The notes beneath the pieces were generated by a model that saw nothing but the letters and a program-made list of their open reading frames with translations, was not told the origin of the DNA and made no database searches. A DNA stretch of 64,000 bases from an uncultured Clostridia bacterium. Lineage in GTDB: Bacteria; Bacillota; Clostridia; UBA1381. The translations under genes and the position numbers were made by a program. The stretch is taken from the NCBI GenBank assembly GCA_934454145.1, contig CAKSFT010000001.1:434001-498000 (forward strand). The letters run 5' to 3'. Positions 37,430-45,607 of this stretch are shown piece after piece; the stretch's first letter is position 1; each line of letters starts with the position of its first letter.

Positions 37430-38977
37430 TTACTTTACAATAAGACTGTTTCCTGTCATTTCTGCCGGTTTGTCAAGCCCCATCAAATCCAGCATTGTCG
37501 GCGCCAAATCCGCCAGCTTGCCTTTTTCCAGCTTCACATCACCCGCACCCATCACAATCAGCGGCACAGGGTTTGTAGTATGCGCAGTGAATGCGCCGTG
37601 TGTTTCGGGGTCAATCATGCAGTCTGCGTTTCCGTGGTCTGCCGTTATGAGAACCTTCCCGTCTTTCGACATAATCGCCGAAACAACCTTCCCCAGACAC
37701 TCATCCACAGCCTCAACAGCCTTGACAGCCGCGTCAAACACACCTGTGTGTCCAACCATGTCACAGTTTGCAAAGTTCAGTATAATTGCATCATATTTAT
37801 CCTCGTTTATCAATTCCACACAGGACTCCGCAACCTGATATGCGCTCATCTCGGGCTGCATGTCATATGTCGCAACCTTTGGGGAAGGAATAAGCTTTCT
37901 GTCCTCGCCCTCATAGACATTTTCCACGCCGCCGTTGAAGAAAAACGTGACATGTGCATACTTTTCCGTTTCCGCAATTCTCAGCTGCTTAAGCCCCTTT
38001 TTTGATATATATTCGCCAAAGGTGTTCACAAGTTTTTGCGGCTTAAACGCAACATGCACATTCGGCATGCTTGCGTCATATTGCGTCATGCATACATAAA
38101 AGAGCTTCATCAGCTTTCTGTCAAACCCCTTAAACTCAGGGTCTACAAGAGAACGTGTTATTTCTCTTGCTCTGTCCGGTCTGAAATTGAAACATACAAC
38201 AGAATCGTTTTCGATGATTTTGCCGACAGGCTTGCCGTCTTTGCAGACAACCATCGGTATGATAAACTCATCGGTCAGGAAACTGTCATTTTCGTCCTTT
38301 GTTTCATATGATTTCAAAACAGCTTTCACAGGTTCTTCCGTTTTATTGCCTTCGCCCTTCACCATGGCGTCATATGCTTTTACAACTCTGTTCCAGTTTG
38401 TATCTCTGTCCATGGCATAATATCTTCCCATAACGGTTGCAATTTCACCTGTGCCCGTTTCATCAAGCTTTTTCTGCAATTCTTCTATGAATCCTGCGCC
38501 CGATGTCGGGGATACATCACGCCCGTCCATTACGCAGTGCACATAAACCTTTTTCAGTCCGTTTTTCTTTGCCATGTCAATAAGACCGAAAAGATGCTCT
38601 ATATGGCTGTGTACACCGCCGTTTGAAAGCAAACCGACCAAATGCAGTGCTGAGTCATGCTCTTTGCAATTTGCACAAGCCGCAAGCAGAGCCTCGTTTT
38701 CAAAAAAATCTCCGTCATTAATTGCTTTTGTGATTCTTGTGAGTTCCTGATATACAACCCTCCCGGCGCCTATATTTGTGTGTCCAACCTCCGAATTTCC
38801 CATCTGTCCGTCCGGGAGTCCGACGTTCATGCCGCTTGCATAGAGTATTGTATTCGGATAGTCAGCAAAATATCTGTCAAGGTTCGGCTGTTTTGCCGCC
38901 TTTATGGCATTCCCCTCAACAGCGTCATTTATGCCATATCCGTCTAATATAATAAGTGCTATCGGGCTTTTTCCCAT
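37430..38977 (-). CDS. gpmI: 2,3-bisphosphoglycerate-independent phosphoglycerate mutase
   Basis: 515 aa. Interconverts 3- and 2-phosphoglycerate in glycolysis in the cytosol with two Mn ions. The first metal ligand is Asp12 in IALIILDGYG, and the catalytic Ser62 is in LPDGQMGNSEVGHTNIGAGR. The C-terminal metal-binding block is visible as LITADHGNADCMIDP. I begin at MGKSPIALII, preceded by GGAAAGG at about 11 bases; a 37-codon upstream extension has no family counterpart. It ends a pgk-tpiA-gpmI gene string. Confidence 0.97.
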   Translation of the reverse strand: MGKSPIALIILDGYGINDAVEGNAIKAAKQPNLDRYFADYPNTILYASGMNVGLPDGQMGNSEVGHTNIGAGRVVYQELTRITKAINDGDFFENEALLAACANCKEHDSALHLVGLLSNGGVHSHIEHLFGLIDMAKKNGLKKVYVHCVMDGRDVSPTSGAGFIEELQKKLDETGTGEIATVMGRYYAMDRDTNWNRVVKAYDAMVKGEGNKTEEPVKAVLKSYETKDENDSFLTDEFIIPMVVCKDGKPVGKIIENDSVVCFNFRPDRAREITRSLVDPEFKGFDRKLMKLFYVCMTQYDASMPNVHVAFKPQKLVNTFGEYISKKGLKQLRIAETEKYAHVTFFFNGGVENVYEGEDRKLIPSPKVATYDMQPEMSAYQVAESCVELINEDKYDAIILNFANCDMVGHTGVFDAAVKAVEAVDECLGKVVSAIMSKDGKVLITADHGNADCMIDPETHGAFTAHTTNPVPLIVMGAGDVKLEKGKLADLAPTMLDLMGLDKPAEMTGNSLIVK

Positions 38978-39088
38978 GTTATTCAAAACCTTTCCGCCTG
39001 CCGTATAAAAATCTGCACGCCTTATCCGCAGGCAGAATAAGGCAAAAACAGGGGGTGTTATATCAGTGCAACACCCCCGAAAAGTCAA

Positions 39089-39841
39089 TTATTTTGCTGC
39101 TTCAACAATCGGGGCAAATTTTTCAGCCACCAATGAAGCTCCGCCGATAAGACCGCCGTCTATGTCAGGCTTTGCCAAAAGTTCTGCCGCATTCTTGTCG
39201 TTCATACTTCCGCCATACTGGATAGTAAACTCTTTTGCGCATTTTTCGCAATAAAGTCCGCCCAAAATGTCACGGATTCCCTTGCAAACCTCTTCTGCCT
39301 GGTCTGCCGACGCTGTTCTGCCGGTGCCGATTGCCCAAATTGGTTCGTAAGCAATGACAACCTTCTTTGCGTCTTCGGCGCTTATCCCTGCAAATGCTTT
39401 CTTTATCTGAATTGCAATCAAATCCATTGTGATGCCCGCTTCTCTCTGCTCAAGGCTTTCACCCACACATACAATCGGGATAAGTCCCTTTGAGAGCGCT
39501 TTGATTGTCTTTTGGTTCACAGTTTCGTCTGTTTCCGCAAAATATTGCCTTCTCTCCGAATGACCGATGATAACGTATTCTACGCCGATATCATTAAGCA
39601 TATCCGCGCTCACTTCTCCTGTGAAAGCGCCCTTGTCCTCAAAATGCAGATTCTCTGCACCGATTTTTACGTGAGTGCCCTTTGCGGCTCTCACTGCCTC
39701 GCTCAGGCATACATATGGTGTACAGCACACAACCTCGCAAGATGCGCCTTCTGTCACCTTTGCGACTTCTTTTACAAAATCATATGTTTCGCTCGGCAGC
39801 TTATTCATTTTCCAGTTGCCGGCAATTATATATTTACCCAT
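39089..39841 (-). CDS. tpiA: Triosephosphate isomerase
   Basis: 250 aa, standard length. Interconverts dihydroxyacetone phosphate and glyceraldehyde 3-phosphate. Catalytic residues are all present: Lys11 in AGNWKMN, His94 in IIGHSERR and Glu166 in [11 protein letters not shown]; the phosphate-binding [10 protein letters not shown] loop follows. GGAGAAAAATAAA precedes the ATG. It lies between pgk and gpmI, and a palindrome of the ATTGTAAAAT family stands in its upstream leader. Confidence 0.98.
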   Translation of the reverse strand: MGKYIIAGNWKMNKLPSETYDFVKEVAKVTEGASCEVVCCTPYVCLSEAVRAAKGTHVKIGAENLHFEDKGAFTGEVSADMLNDIGVEYVIIGHSERRQYFAETDETVNQKTIKALSKGLIPIVCVGESLEQREAGITMDLIAIQIKKAFAGISAEDAKKVVIAYEPIWAIGTGRTASADQAEEVCKGIRDILGGLYCEKCAKEFTIQYGGSMNDKNAAELLAKPDIDGGLIGGASLVAEKFAPIVEAAK

Positions 39842-39875
39842 TTTATTTTTCTCCTTTGCAATTGTTTGTTTATTA

Positions 39876-39907
39876 GGTAATTGTAAAATATTGATTTTAC
39901 AATTACC
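39876..39907. repeat. Perfect palindrome of the GGTAATTGTAAAAT family
   Basis: GGTAATTGTAAAAT, loop ATTG, then the exact reverse complement ATTTTACAATTACC: a 14-bp perfect stem. The arm is the same sequence as the terminal repeats of the element at 26295-26512. It sits between pgk and tpiA without a T-run, so it looks like a repeat rather than a terminator, though it could act as a processing or stability hairpin. Confidence 0.75.
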
Positions 39908-39943
39908 CGAATTATCTGCTGTTATCTATAACGGCAAAACTGA

Positions 39944-41140
39944 TTATCTGTCGTTCAGTGCCGCAATTCCCGGGAGTTCCTTTCCTTCCAGGAATTCCAG
40001 AGATGCGCCGCCGCCGGTTGAGATATGGGTCATTTTGTCACCCAGACCTGCCTGGTTTACAGCCGCAACACTGTCACCGCCGCCGATGATTGTAGTTGCG
40101 TCAATCTCTGCCAAAGCCTGTGCAATTGCATTTGTACCTTTTGCAAAATTCGGCATTTCAAATACGCCCATAGGTCCGTTCCACACAACGGTCTTTGCGT
40201 CTTTTACGGCGTCTTTATAGAGGGCAATTGTCTTTTCACCGATGTCCAGCCCCTGCCAGCCGTCTTCAATGCAGCCTCTTTCAACGGTTTTGGAAGGTGC
40301 GTCATTTGCAAAATCCTTTGCAACAACAGTGTCTACGGGTATCAAAAGCTTCACACCCTTTGACTCTGCTTTTTCCATCATTTCTTTTGCATAGTCAAGA
40401 TAATCTGCCTCCAAAAGCGAATCACCGACATTGCCGCCCATGGCTTTCATAAATGTGTATGCCATGCCGCCGCCGATAATCAATGTATCAACCTTCTCGA
40501 GAAGATTGTTGATAACGGAAATTTTTGAAGATACCTTCGAGCCGCCGAGAATTGCAACAAAAGGTCTTTCGGGGTTGTTTACAGCATTGCCCAAAAATTC
40601 TATTTCCTTCTGAATCAGATATCCTGCCGCAGCGGTCTTGAGGTATTTTGTCACACCGACATTTGAGCAATGCGCCCTGTGCGCCGTGCCAAATGCGTCA
40701 TTTACAAATACATCTGCCAAAGAAGCCAATTCTTTGCTGAATTCGTCCTCATTCTTTGTTTCTTCTTTTCTGTAACGTGTGTTCTCCAGAAGGACAACAT
40801 CGCCTTCTTTCATGTCTGCGACAGCCTTCTTTGCATTTTCTCCGACAACATTGTCGTCAGCCGCAAATACAACATCTTTCCCCAGCTTTTCGGAAAGCTT
40901 TTTCGCAACCGGTGCCAAAGACAATTCCGGCTTCGGCTCACCCTTCGGCTTGCCCATGTGCGAGCAAAGGATAACCTTTGCACCGTTATTTATAAGATAT
41001 TTGATTGTCGGCAGTGCACCGTCAATACGCGTTTCGTCGGTGATATTCCTATTTTCATCCAACGGAACGTTAAAATCGCATCTTACAAGAACTCTTTTAC
41101 CTTTAACTTCAATGTCCTCAACGCTTTTTTTGTTTAACAT
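39944..41140 (-). CDS. pgk: Phosphoglycerate kinase
   Basis: 398 aa, standard for bacteria. Transfers phosphate from 1,3-bisphosphoglycerate to ADP in glycolysis. Substrate-binding [20 protein letters not shown], the [10 protein letters not shown] region, the hinge and the C-terminal nucleotide motif [20 protein letters not shown] are intact. AGAGGTG is a good ribosome binding site before the ATG. A near-consensus promoter lies about 70 bases upstream. It heads the pgk-tpiA-gpmI string; gap (glyceraldehyde-3-phosphate dehydrogenase), often next to pgk, is not here. Confidence 0.98.
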   Translation of the reverse strand: MLNKKSVEDIEVKGKRVLVRCDFNVPLDENRNITDETRIDGALPTIKYLINNGAKVILCSHMGKPKGEPKPELSLAPVAKKLSEKLGKDVVFAADDNVVGENAKKAVADMKEGDVVLLENTRYRKEETKNEDEFSKELASLADVFVNDAFGTAHRAHCSNVGVTKYLKTAAAGYLIQKEIEFLGNAVNNPERPFVAILGGSKVSSKISVINNLLEKVDTLIIGGGMAYTFMKAMGGNVGDSLLEADYLDYAKEMMEKAESKGVKLLIPVDTVVAKDFANDAPSKTVERGCIEDGWQGLDIGEKTIALYKDAVKDAKTVVWNGPMGVFEMPNFAKGTNAIAQALAEIDATTIIGGGDSVAAVNQAGLGDKMTHISTGGGASLEFLEGKELPGIAALNDR

Positions 41141-41207
41141 CTAAAACACCTCTTCATTTAGTTTGTTCCGGAGAACGCAAAATTCCAACATTACTCCGAT
41201 TATCTAT

Positions 41208-41236
41208 ATTTTATCCTAAAACAGGAATTTTTTCAA
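41208..41236 (-). promoter_or_regulatory. Promoter of the pgk-tpiA-gpmI genes
   Basis: On the minus strand TTGAAA (41231-41236) and TAAAAT (41208-41213) are separated by 17 bases, about 70 bases before the pgk ATG. Confidence 0.7.
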
Positions 41237-41265
41237 GTAGTTTAGTGCATTTTATTAAAATTTTG

Positions 41266-41772
41266 TCAAAAAAATATCTTACATACCGCAATGCTTGCAA
41301 AAAGTCCTACAATATCGCCAAAAACCGCTGCCGGCACCGCTCTTTTTGTATATTTTACCTTTGTTTTGGAAAAGTATACGGTAAGTGTATAAAATGTGGT
41401 TTCGCATGAACCCATCATCACCGACGCCGTCAGCCCCGAAAGGCTGTCCGGCCCGTGATTTTTCAGTATATCTGTCAAAACCCCCAGCGCACCGCTGCCT
41501 GACAGCGGACGCACCAGACCCAAAAGCACCACATCACTGCTTATCCCGATTTTCCCGACAAGCGGCGCGGCAATGCTCATCAATCCCTCCAAAGCCCCGG
41601 ACGCGCGCAGCATTGACACCGCCGTCATGATAGCAAGCATCGGCGGAAAAATATTAAACAGCATACTCAGCCCATTTTTTGCGCCTTCGGAAAAGCCTTC
41701 ATAAACGGGCGTTTTCTTCAGCAGTGCAAAGACCACAATGGCTGTGATAAACCCCGGCACAGCAAAACTCAT
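41266..41772 (-). CDS. spmB: Spore maturation protein B
   Basis: 168 aa, an integral membrane protein with nucleoside-recognition (Gate) domain. Visible motifs are MSFAVPGFITAIVVFALLKK, PMLAIMTAVSMLRASGALEG, RPLSGSGALGVLTD and SVMMGSCETTFYTLTVYFSK, all typical of SpmB. With SpmA it is needed for spore core dehydration and heat resistance in Bacillus and Clostridium. The start ATG overlaps the spmA stop by four bases; the longer frame upstream is the wrong reading of spmA. Confidence 0.95.
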   Translation of the reverse strand: MSFAVPGFITAIVVFALLKKTPVYEGFSEGAKNGLSMLFNIFPPMLAIMTAVSMLRASGALEGLMSIAAPLVGKIGISSDVVLLGLVRPLSGSGALGVLTDILKNHGPDSLSGLTASVMMGSCETTFYTLTVYFSKTKVKYTKRAVPAAVFGDIVGLFASIAVCKIFF

Positions 41773-42350
41773 ACGCTTTTCCTCCGCCGAATCATAAATT
41801 TCATCATCAGGACAGACGCCGCAAGCGCCGCGGCAGAGGCAATCCACACCGGCAGCATAACCGCCCCCGGCGAGGCAGAGCCGGCGGCGCTGCGGAGTGC
41901 CATGACAGTGGTCGGTATGACCTGCAAAGATGCCGTGTTGATTACCACAAACATACACATCTCATCACTTGCGTATGGGGAATATCCGTTTCTCCGGTCA
42001 AGCTCGGTCATGGCGTCAATGCCGGCCGGGGTCGCCGCGTTGCCCATGCCCATAATATTTGCCACGATGTTCATGCTGATGTGCGAAAACGCCCTGTCCT
42101 CTGCCGGAAGCCCAGGGAAAATAAAGCGCACAGCCGGGCGTATCACCCTTGCAAGAATTTTGGAAAAACCGCTTTTTTCCGCCAGTTTCAAAATCCCTGT
42201 CCAAAAACAAAACACGCCCGCCATTGCGACAACGGATTCCACCGCGCCCTGTGCGCCCGAAAAAGCGGCGGCAACAGTCGCGTCAAGCCTCCCGTTTACT
42301 GCCCCGAAAACAAGTGCAACAATGATAAGAACCGGCCATATATAATTCAT
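41769..42350 (-). CDS. spmA: Spore maturation protein A
   Basis: 193 aa, several membrane helices and a Gate domain: MNYIWPVLIIVALVFGAVNG at the start, then VFCFWTGILKLAEKSGFSKI, ANIMGMGNAATPAGIDAM and MCMFVVINTASLQVIPTTVM. It works with SpmB in spore dehydration; presence of both is strong evidence that the host sporulates. The stop overlaps the spmB start. It follows the DUF2752 gene by 53 bases. Confidence 0.95.
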   Translation of the reverse strand: MNYIWPVLIIVALVFGAVNGRLDATVAAAFSGAQGAVESVVAMAGVFCFWTGILKLAEKSGFSKILARVIRPAVRFIFPGLPAEDRAFSHISMNIVANIMGMGNAATPAGIDAMTELDRRNGYSPYASDEMCMFVVINTASLQVIPTTVMALRSAAGSASPGAVMLPVWIASAAALAASVLMMKFMIRRRKSV

Positions 42351-42403
42351 AACAACACATCCCCTCTCAAGGATATATATATTATGAAAAATTTTTTTCT
42401 ATG

Positions 42404-42781
42404 TTAAACGCGCAAAATATTTCTGACAATTCCCCACACGACAACCGCCGCCGCGCCGCCTATGTCAAACCAATCAAACCGCTTTTTTATAAACTCCCCT
42501 TCGCGTATATATGTCAGAGAAAAATCCGCATACAGCTTTATGATATAAGCCCAGATAAACAAAATAAACGGATTGTACCCCCACGCTCCGCGAAAGTCCA
42601 GCGTCAAAAGCCGCATAGTGGCACGCGTTGCGCCGCATGCCGGGCACTTAAGCCCCCTTGTCACAACGTTGAACACACACGGTATAAAAAGCCCCCTTGC
42701 GCGCAGAAACAGCAGCAGCGCAGCCAGGCACGCTGCTGCCGAAAATGTTATTACAACTATTTTTACTGCCCTTTTCTTCAT
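42404..42781 (-). CDS. DUF2752 membrane protein
   Basis: 125 aa. It has the DUF2752 signature LKCPACGATRATMRLL and about three hydrophobic segments (IVVITFSAAACLAALLLFLR; WGYNPFILFIWAYIIKLY; GGAAAVVVWGIVRNIL). The function of the family is unknown; the CPxCGxTR motif suggests metal binding at the membrane. Its ATG overlaps the stop of the acyl-CoA ligase gene (ATGA), and spmA follows, so it lies inside one operon. Confidence 0.88.
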   Translation of the reverse strand: MKKRAVKIVVITFSAAACLAALLLFLRARGLFIPCVFNVVTRGLKCPACGATRATMRLLTLDFRGAWGYNPFILFIWAYIIKLYADFSLTYIREGEFIKKRFDWFDIGGAAAVVVWGIVRNILRV

Positions 42782-44415
42782 TTTTTCTTTATATTCATAC
42801 GTTTAATCTTTTTGGTTGTTGTTTTGTCAAATTCCGTTTTTCTGAAACGTATTTTTTTCACCTGCTTGTATCCTGCCAGACTTTTGTTTATCTCCTGGAC
42901 ATCATTCTTTATCTGCTCTTTCACTGCGTCGAGGTTTTCCTCCGCGTCGGAATATATTTCCGCCACAATCATGTCATCGTCCTGATACACCACAACCTCT
43001 GTGACATTTTCAACCGCAAGAATCAGGGTTTCGATTTCCTCGGGGTAAACATTCTTGCCGTTGTCCAGAATGATAAGATTTTTCTTTCTCCCCGTGATGG
43101 ACAAAAATCCGTCATCAAGCTTGCCGATGTCCCCGGTGTTGAACCAGCCGTCTTTCATGACCTTTGCCGTTTCCTCCGGCTTTTTATAATATCCCAGCAT
43201 GACAATGTCGCCCTTGACCCAGATTTCGCCCTCTCCGTCAGAGCCGGGATTTTCAATCTTGACTTCGACATTCGGAATCGGGTTTCCGACAGTGCCGTAC
43301 TTGATGTTGTTGTTTCTGTTCAGAGAAACAATCGGCGAACATTCCGTGATTCCGTAACCGTTTATTATGGTTATCCCGAGGTCGTCAAAGCCCTTCATAT
43401 ACTTATCGGAAATCGGCGCGCCTCCCGATATTATCATCTCAAGGTTTCCGCCAAAATTGTCTATGACAGACTTGAAAAACTTTTTCCTCATATCGATGCC
43501 GACAGCCCTCAGGGCATTGCTGGTTTTTATGAGTGCCTTAAAAGCCTTTGTTTTCCCCTTCTTGTCAACAGCTTTCCATATGTTTTTATAAAAATTCTCC
43601 ACAAAAAGCGGCACCATGGAAACATGCTTCGGTTTTGCTTCCTGTATGTCCCTCAAAACATTTTTCAGACTGCTGTTTATAAAAATCGAATGTCCCATCC
43701 AAAGCTGACATATGACACTCGCCATAAAGCCGAAAGTATGGTTAAGCGGCAGAATTGCCACAGTTGTGTCGGGGATTATCATGCATGACATGCTGTAGTA
43801 TGCATCACTTGCCAGGTTTTTGTGAGAAAGCATAACTCCCTTAGGGTCGCCCGTGGTCCCCGAGGTGTATATTATCGCACAGACCGCTTCTTCGTCTATT
43901 TCCTCTGTTTTCAGGGTTCCGTCCTCTGCCTTCAAAAATTCTCTGCCCTCTCCGATAACATTTTCAAATTCATCAATGCACACAAATTTTTCCGTCGAAA
44001 CACCGATTTCCTTTATTTCCTCAACGCATTTTTCTTTTGCCGCAGAATAAACCATGATAACACTTTCGCTGTCATTTAAAAGCACGCTGATTTCCGCCGG
44101 CTTGAGTTCCTTGTCAATGGGGATAATTATGTTGCCGCTGTTTGCCACAGCAAAATATGTGACAATCCATTCATAGCTGTTTTCTCCCAAAACCGCTATT
44201 CTTTTTCCGTGTCTTATATCTTTTTTAAAAAGATATGCCATAAAAGAATCCACGTCATGTTTCAGGCGTGCAAATGAAACATCAATAATTTGGTCGCCTT
44301 TTCTGTACCTGAATGCCGTCTTGTCTTTATATTCACTTGCGCCATAATCAATCAATTCTTTCAGATTTTTAAGATGTGCCCTTTGCACATGTTGTTCAGG
44401 AATTTTCTTTACCAA
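42778..44415 (-). CDS. AMP-forming acyl-CoA ligase (long-chain fatty acid-CoA ligase-like)
   Basis: 545 aa. ANL-superfamily enzyme that adenylates a carboxylate and transfers it, usually to CoA. The P-loop IIYTSGTTGDPKGVMLSHKN, the acyl-binding GYGITECSPIVSLN and the ATP-hinge GWFNTGDIGKLDDGFLSITG, followed by GRKKNLIILDNGKNVYPEEI, are intact. The start is a TTG (LVKKIPEQHVQRAHLKNLKE) eight bases after AAAGGGTG; the ATG-started 625-aa frame carries 80 residues of non-coding-like sequence, part of which is a terminator. A promoter lies about 40 bases upstream. The gene is translationally coupled to the DUF2752 gene. Substrate not determinable. Confidence 0.9.
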   Translation of the reverse strand: MVKKIPEQHVQRAHLKNLKELIDYGASEYKDKTAFRYRKGDQIIDVSFARLKHDVDSFMAYLFKKDIRHGKRIAVLGENSYEWIVTYFAVANSGNIIIPIDKELKPAEISVLLNDSESVIMVYSAAKEKCVEEIKEIGVSTEKFVCIDEFENVIGEGREFLKAEDGTLKTEEIDEEAVCAIIYTSGTTGDPKGVMLSHKNLASDAYYSMSCMIIPDTTVAILPLNHTFGFMASVICQLWMGHSIFINSSLKNVLRDIQEAKPKHVSMVPLFVENFYKNIWKAVDKKGKTKAFKALIKTSNALRAVGIDMRKKFFKSVIDNFGGNLEMIISGGAPISDKYMKGFDDLGITIINGYGITECSPIVSLNRNNNIKYGTVGNPIPNVEVKIENPGSDGEGEIWVKGDIVMLGYYKKPEETAKVMKDGWFNTGDIGKLDDGFLSITGRKKNLIILDNGKNVYPEEIETLILAVENVTEVVVYQDDDMIVAEIYSDAEENLDAVKEQIKNDVQEINKSLAGYKQVKKIRFRKTEFDKTTTKKIKRMNIKKK

Positions 44416-44452
44416 AATAATCACCCTTTCACAAAAATAAATAACTTTATAT

Positions 44453-44481
44453 ATTTTATCACAAAATTTTGATTTTAACAA
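44453..44481 (-). promoter_or_regulatory. Promoter of the acyl-CoA ligase-DUF2752-spmAB operon
   Basis: On the minus strand TTGTTA (44476-44481) and TAAAAT (44453-44458) are separated by 17 bases, about 38 bases before the TTG start of the ligase. This also supports that short start. Confidence 0.65.
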
Positions 44482-44563
44482 GATATTTTTGGCAATTTTT
44501 AAACATTTGCACTTTGTGTTGACTTTTATGCACCACGATACCATACCGCACCAAGACAAAATA

Positions 44564-44601
44564 AGGAGATGTAAAAAACTCCAAAGTTTTTTACATCTCC
44601 T
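44564..44601 (-). terminator. Intrinsic terminator after the radical SAM gene
   Basis: A 17-bp perfect stem (AGGAGATGTAAAAAACT and its complement) with a four-base loop overlaps the radical SAM stop codon and is followed on the minus strand by TTATTTTG. It would end the purine-linked transcript. Confidence 0.85.
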
Positions 44602-45541
44602 ATTTTTCACTTTTGTCCCCCTGGCAACAATTGCGCCACACCATTTCTTTGTCAATCTCGTTCAGGACGACAAATTTCTTCAGGCTCCACAAAGGGGCAA
44701 TCAAAGCATCTCTTCCCCCGTCCCCCGTGAGGCGTTGTATAACTATATCCTCCGGCAAAATTTCCAGCATGTCCACAATTATATTTACATATTCATCTCT
44801 TGAAAGCACATCAAATTCACCTCGGGCATACTGCTCTGCCAAAACCGTGTCTTTGAGGACATGCAAAAGATGCAGTTTTACGCTGTGCGGCTTCAGCCTT
44901 GCGACAACTCTTGCGCTTTCCTTCATCATCTCGGGCGTTTCCCCCGGCAGTCCGACAATCAGATGAATACATACGTCAATGTTTCTCTGCCTCAGCTTTT
45001 CATATCCCTCCAAAAATTCCGCATAGGTATGGCAACGGTTGATTTTCTCACCCGTTTCATCAAAAACCGACTGTAAGCCCAACTCAACGATAAGCGATGT
45101 CCGCCCGTTCAGTTTGCTCAGATAATCCAGCACATCGTCCCCCAGGCAGTCCGCGCGTGTGGCAATGCTGATGCCCACCACATTTTCCTCACACAACACA
45201 GGCTCAAACCGTTTTTTCAGGTTTTCCACACTGTCATAGGTGTTTGTATTTGCCTGGAAATACGCTATATACTTTGCTTTCGGCCATTTCTTGTGCATGC
45301 GCTGTTTTACTTCATAAAACTGCTCTGTTATGCTTTCGCCCGGGTCCCCGGCAAAGTCGCCGCTCCCCATGGAAGAACAGTATGTGCACCCCCCAAAGCC
45401 CTTTGTACCGTCTATGTTCGGGCATGTAAAGCCGCCGTTGAGTGAAACCTTAAACACCTTTGTGCCGAATTTGTGACGCAAATAATAATTCCATGTATGA
45501 TATCTCTTGTTGTCATCAGAATATTTAAAGTTATTTTCCAT
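44600..45541 (-). CDS. TIGR01212-family radical SAM protein
   Basis: 313 aa. The SAM/iron-sulfur cysteines are spaced as in the TIGR01212 group: GFTCPNIDGTKGFGGCTYCS, that is CX11CX2C. The opening MENNFKYSDDNKRYHTWNYY matches the usual start of this family (NKRYHT...), so I prefer this ATG over an upstream TTG that adds 16 residues, although the ribosome binding site (GGGAAAA) is weak. The reaction is unknown; homologues are widespread in Firmicutes and are often listed as uncharacterised Elp3-like enzymes. It lies 66 bases after purL on the same strand and is probably the last gene of the purine transcript. Confidence 0.9.
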   Translation of the reverse strand: MENNFKYSDDNKRYHTWNYYLRHKFGTKVFKVSLNGGFTCPNIDGTKGFGGCTYCSSMGSGDFAGDPGESITEQFYEVKQRMHKKWPKAKYIAYFQANTNTYDSVENLKKRFEPVLCEENVVGISIATRADCLGDDVLDYLSKLNGRTSLIVELGLQSVFDETGEKINRCHTYAEFLEGYEKLRQRNIDVCIHLIVGLPGETPEMMKESARVVARLKPHSVKLHLLHVLKDTVLAEQYARGEFDVLSRDEYVNIIVDMLEILPEDIVIQRLTGDGGRDALIAPLWSLKKFVVLNEIDKEMVWRNCCQGDKSEK

Positions 45542-45607
45542 TTTTCCCAAATCAACAAGGAGCCGCGGCAAAATGAATCCTTTTGCCAAAGCTCCCTGCC
45601 ATGTCCT

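Noticed and set aside
41773..41958. N-terminal extension of spmB
   Set aside because: It is the +1 frame of spmA; the internal ATG overlapping the spmA stop gives the correct SpmB N-terminus.
42697..43788. 363-codon plus-strand frame inside the acyl-CoA ligase gene
   Set aside because: Antisense to conserved ANL motifs; no recognisable domain or ribosome binding site.
44416..44655. 80-residue N-terminal extension of the acyl-CoA ligase
   Set aside because: It crosses the promoter and the terminator hairpin of the radical SAM gene, and lacks homology-like sequence.
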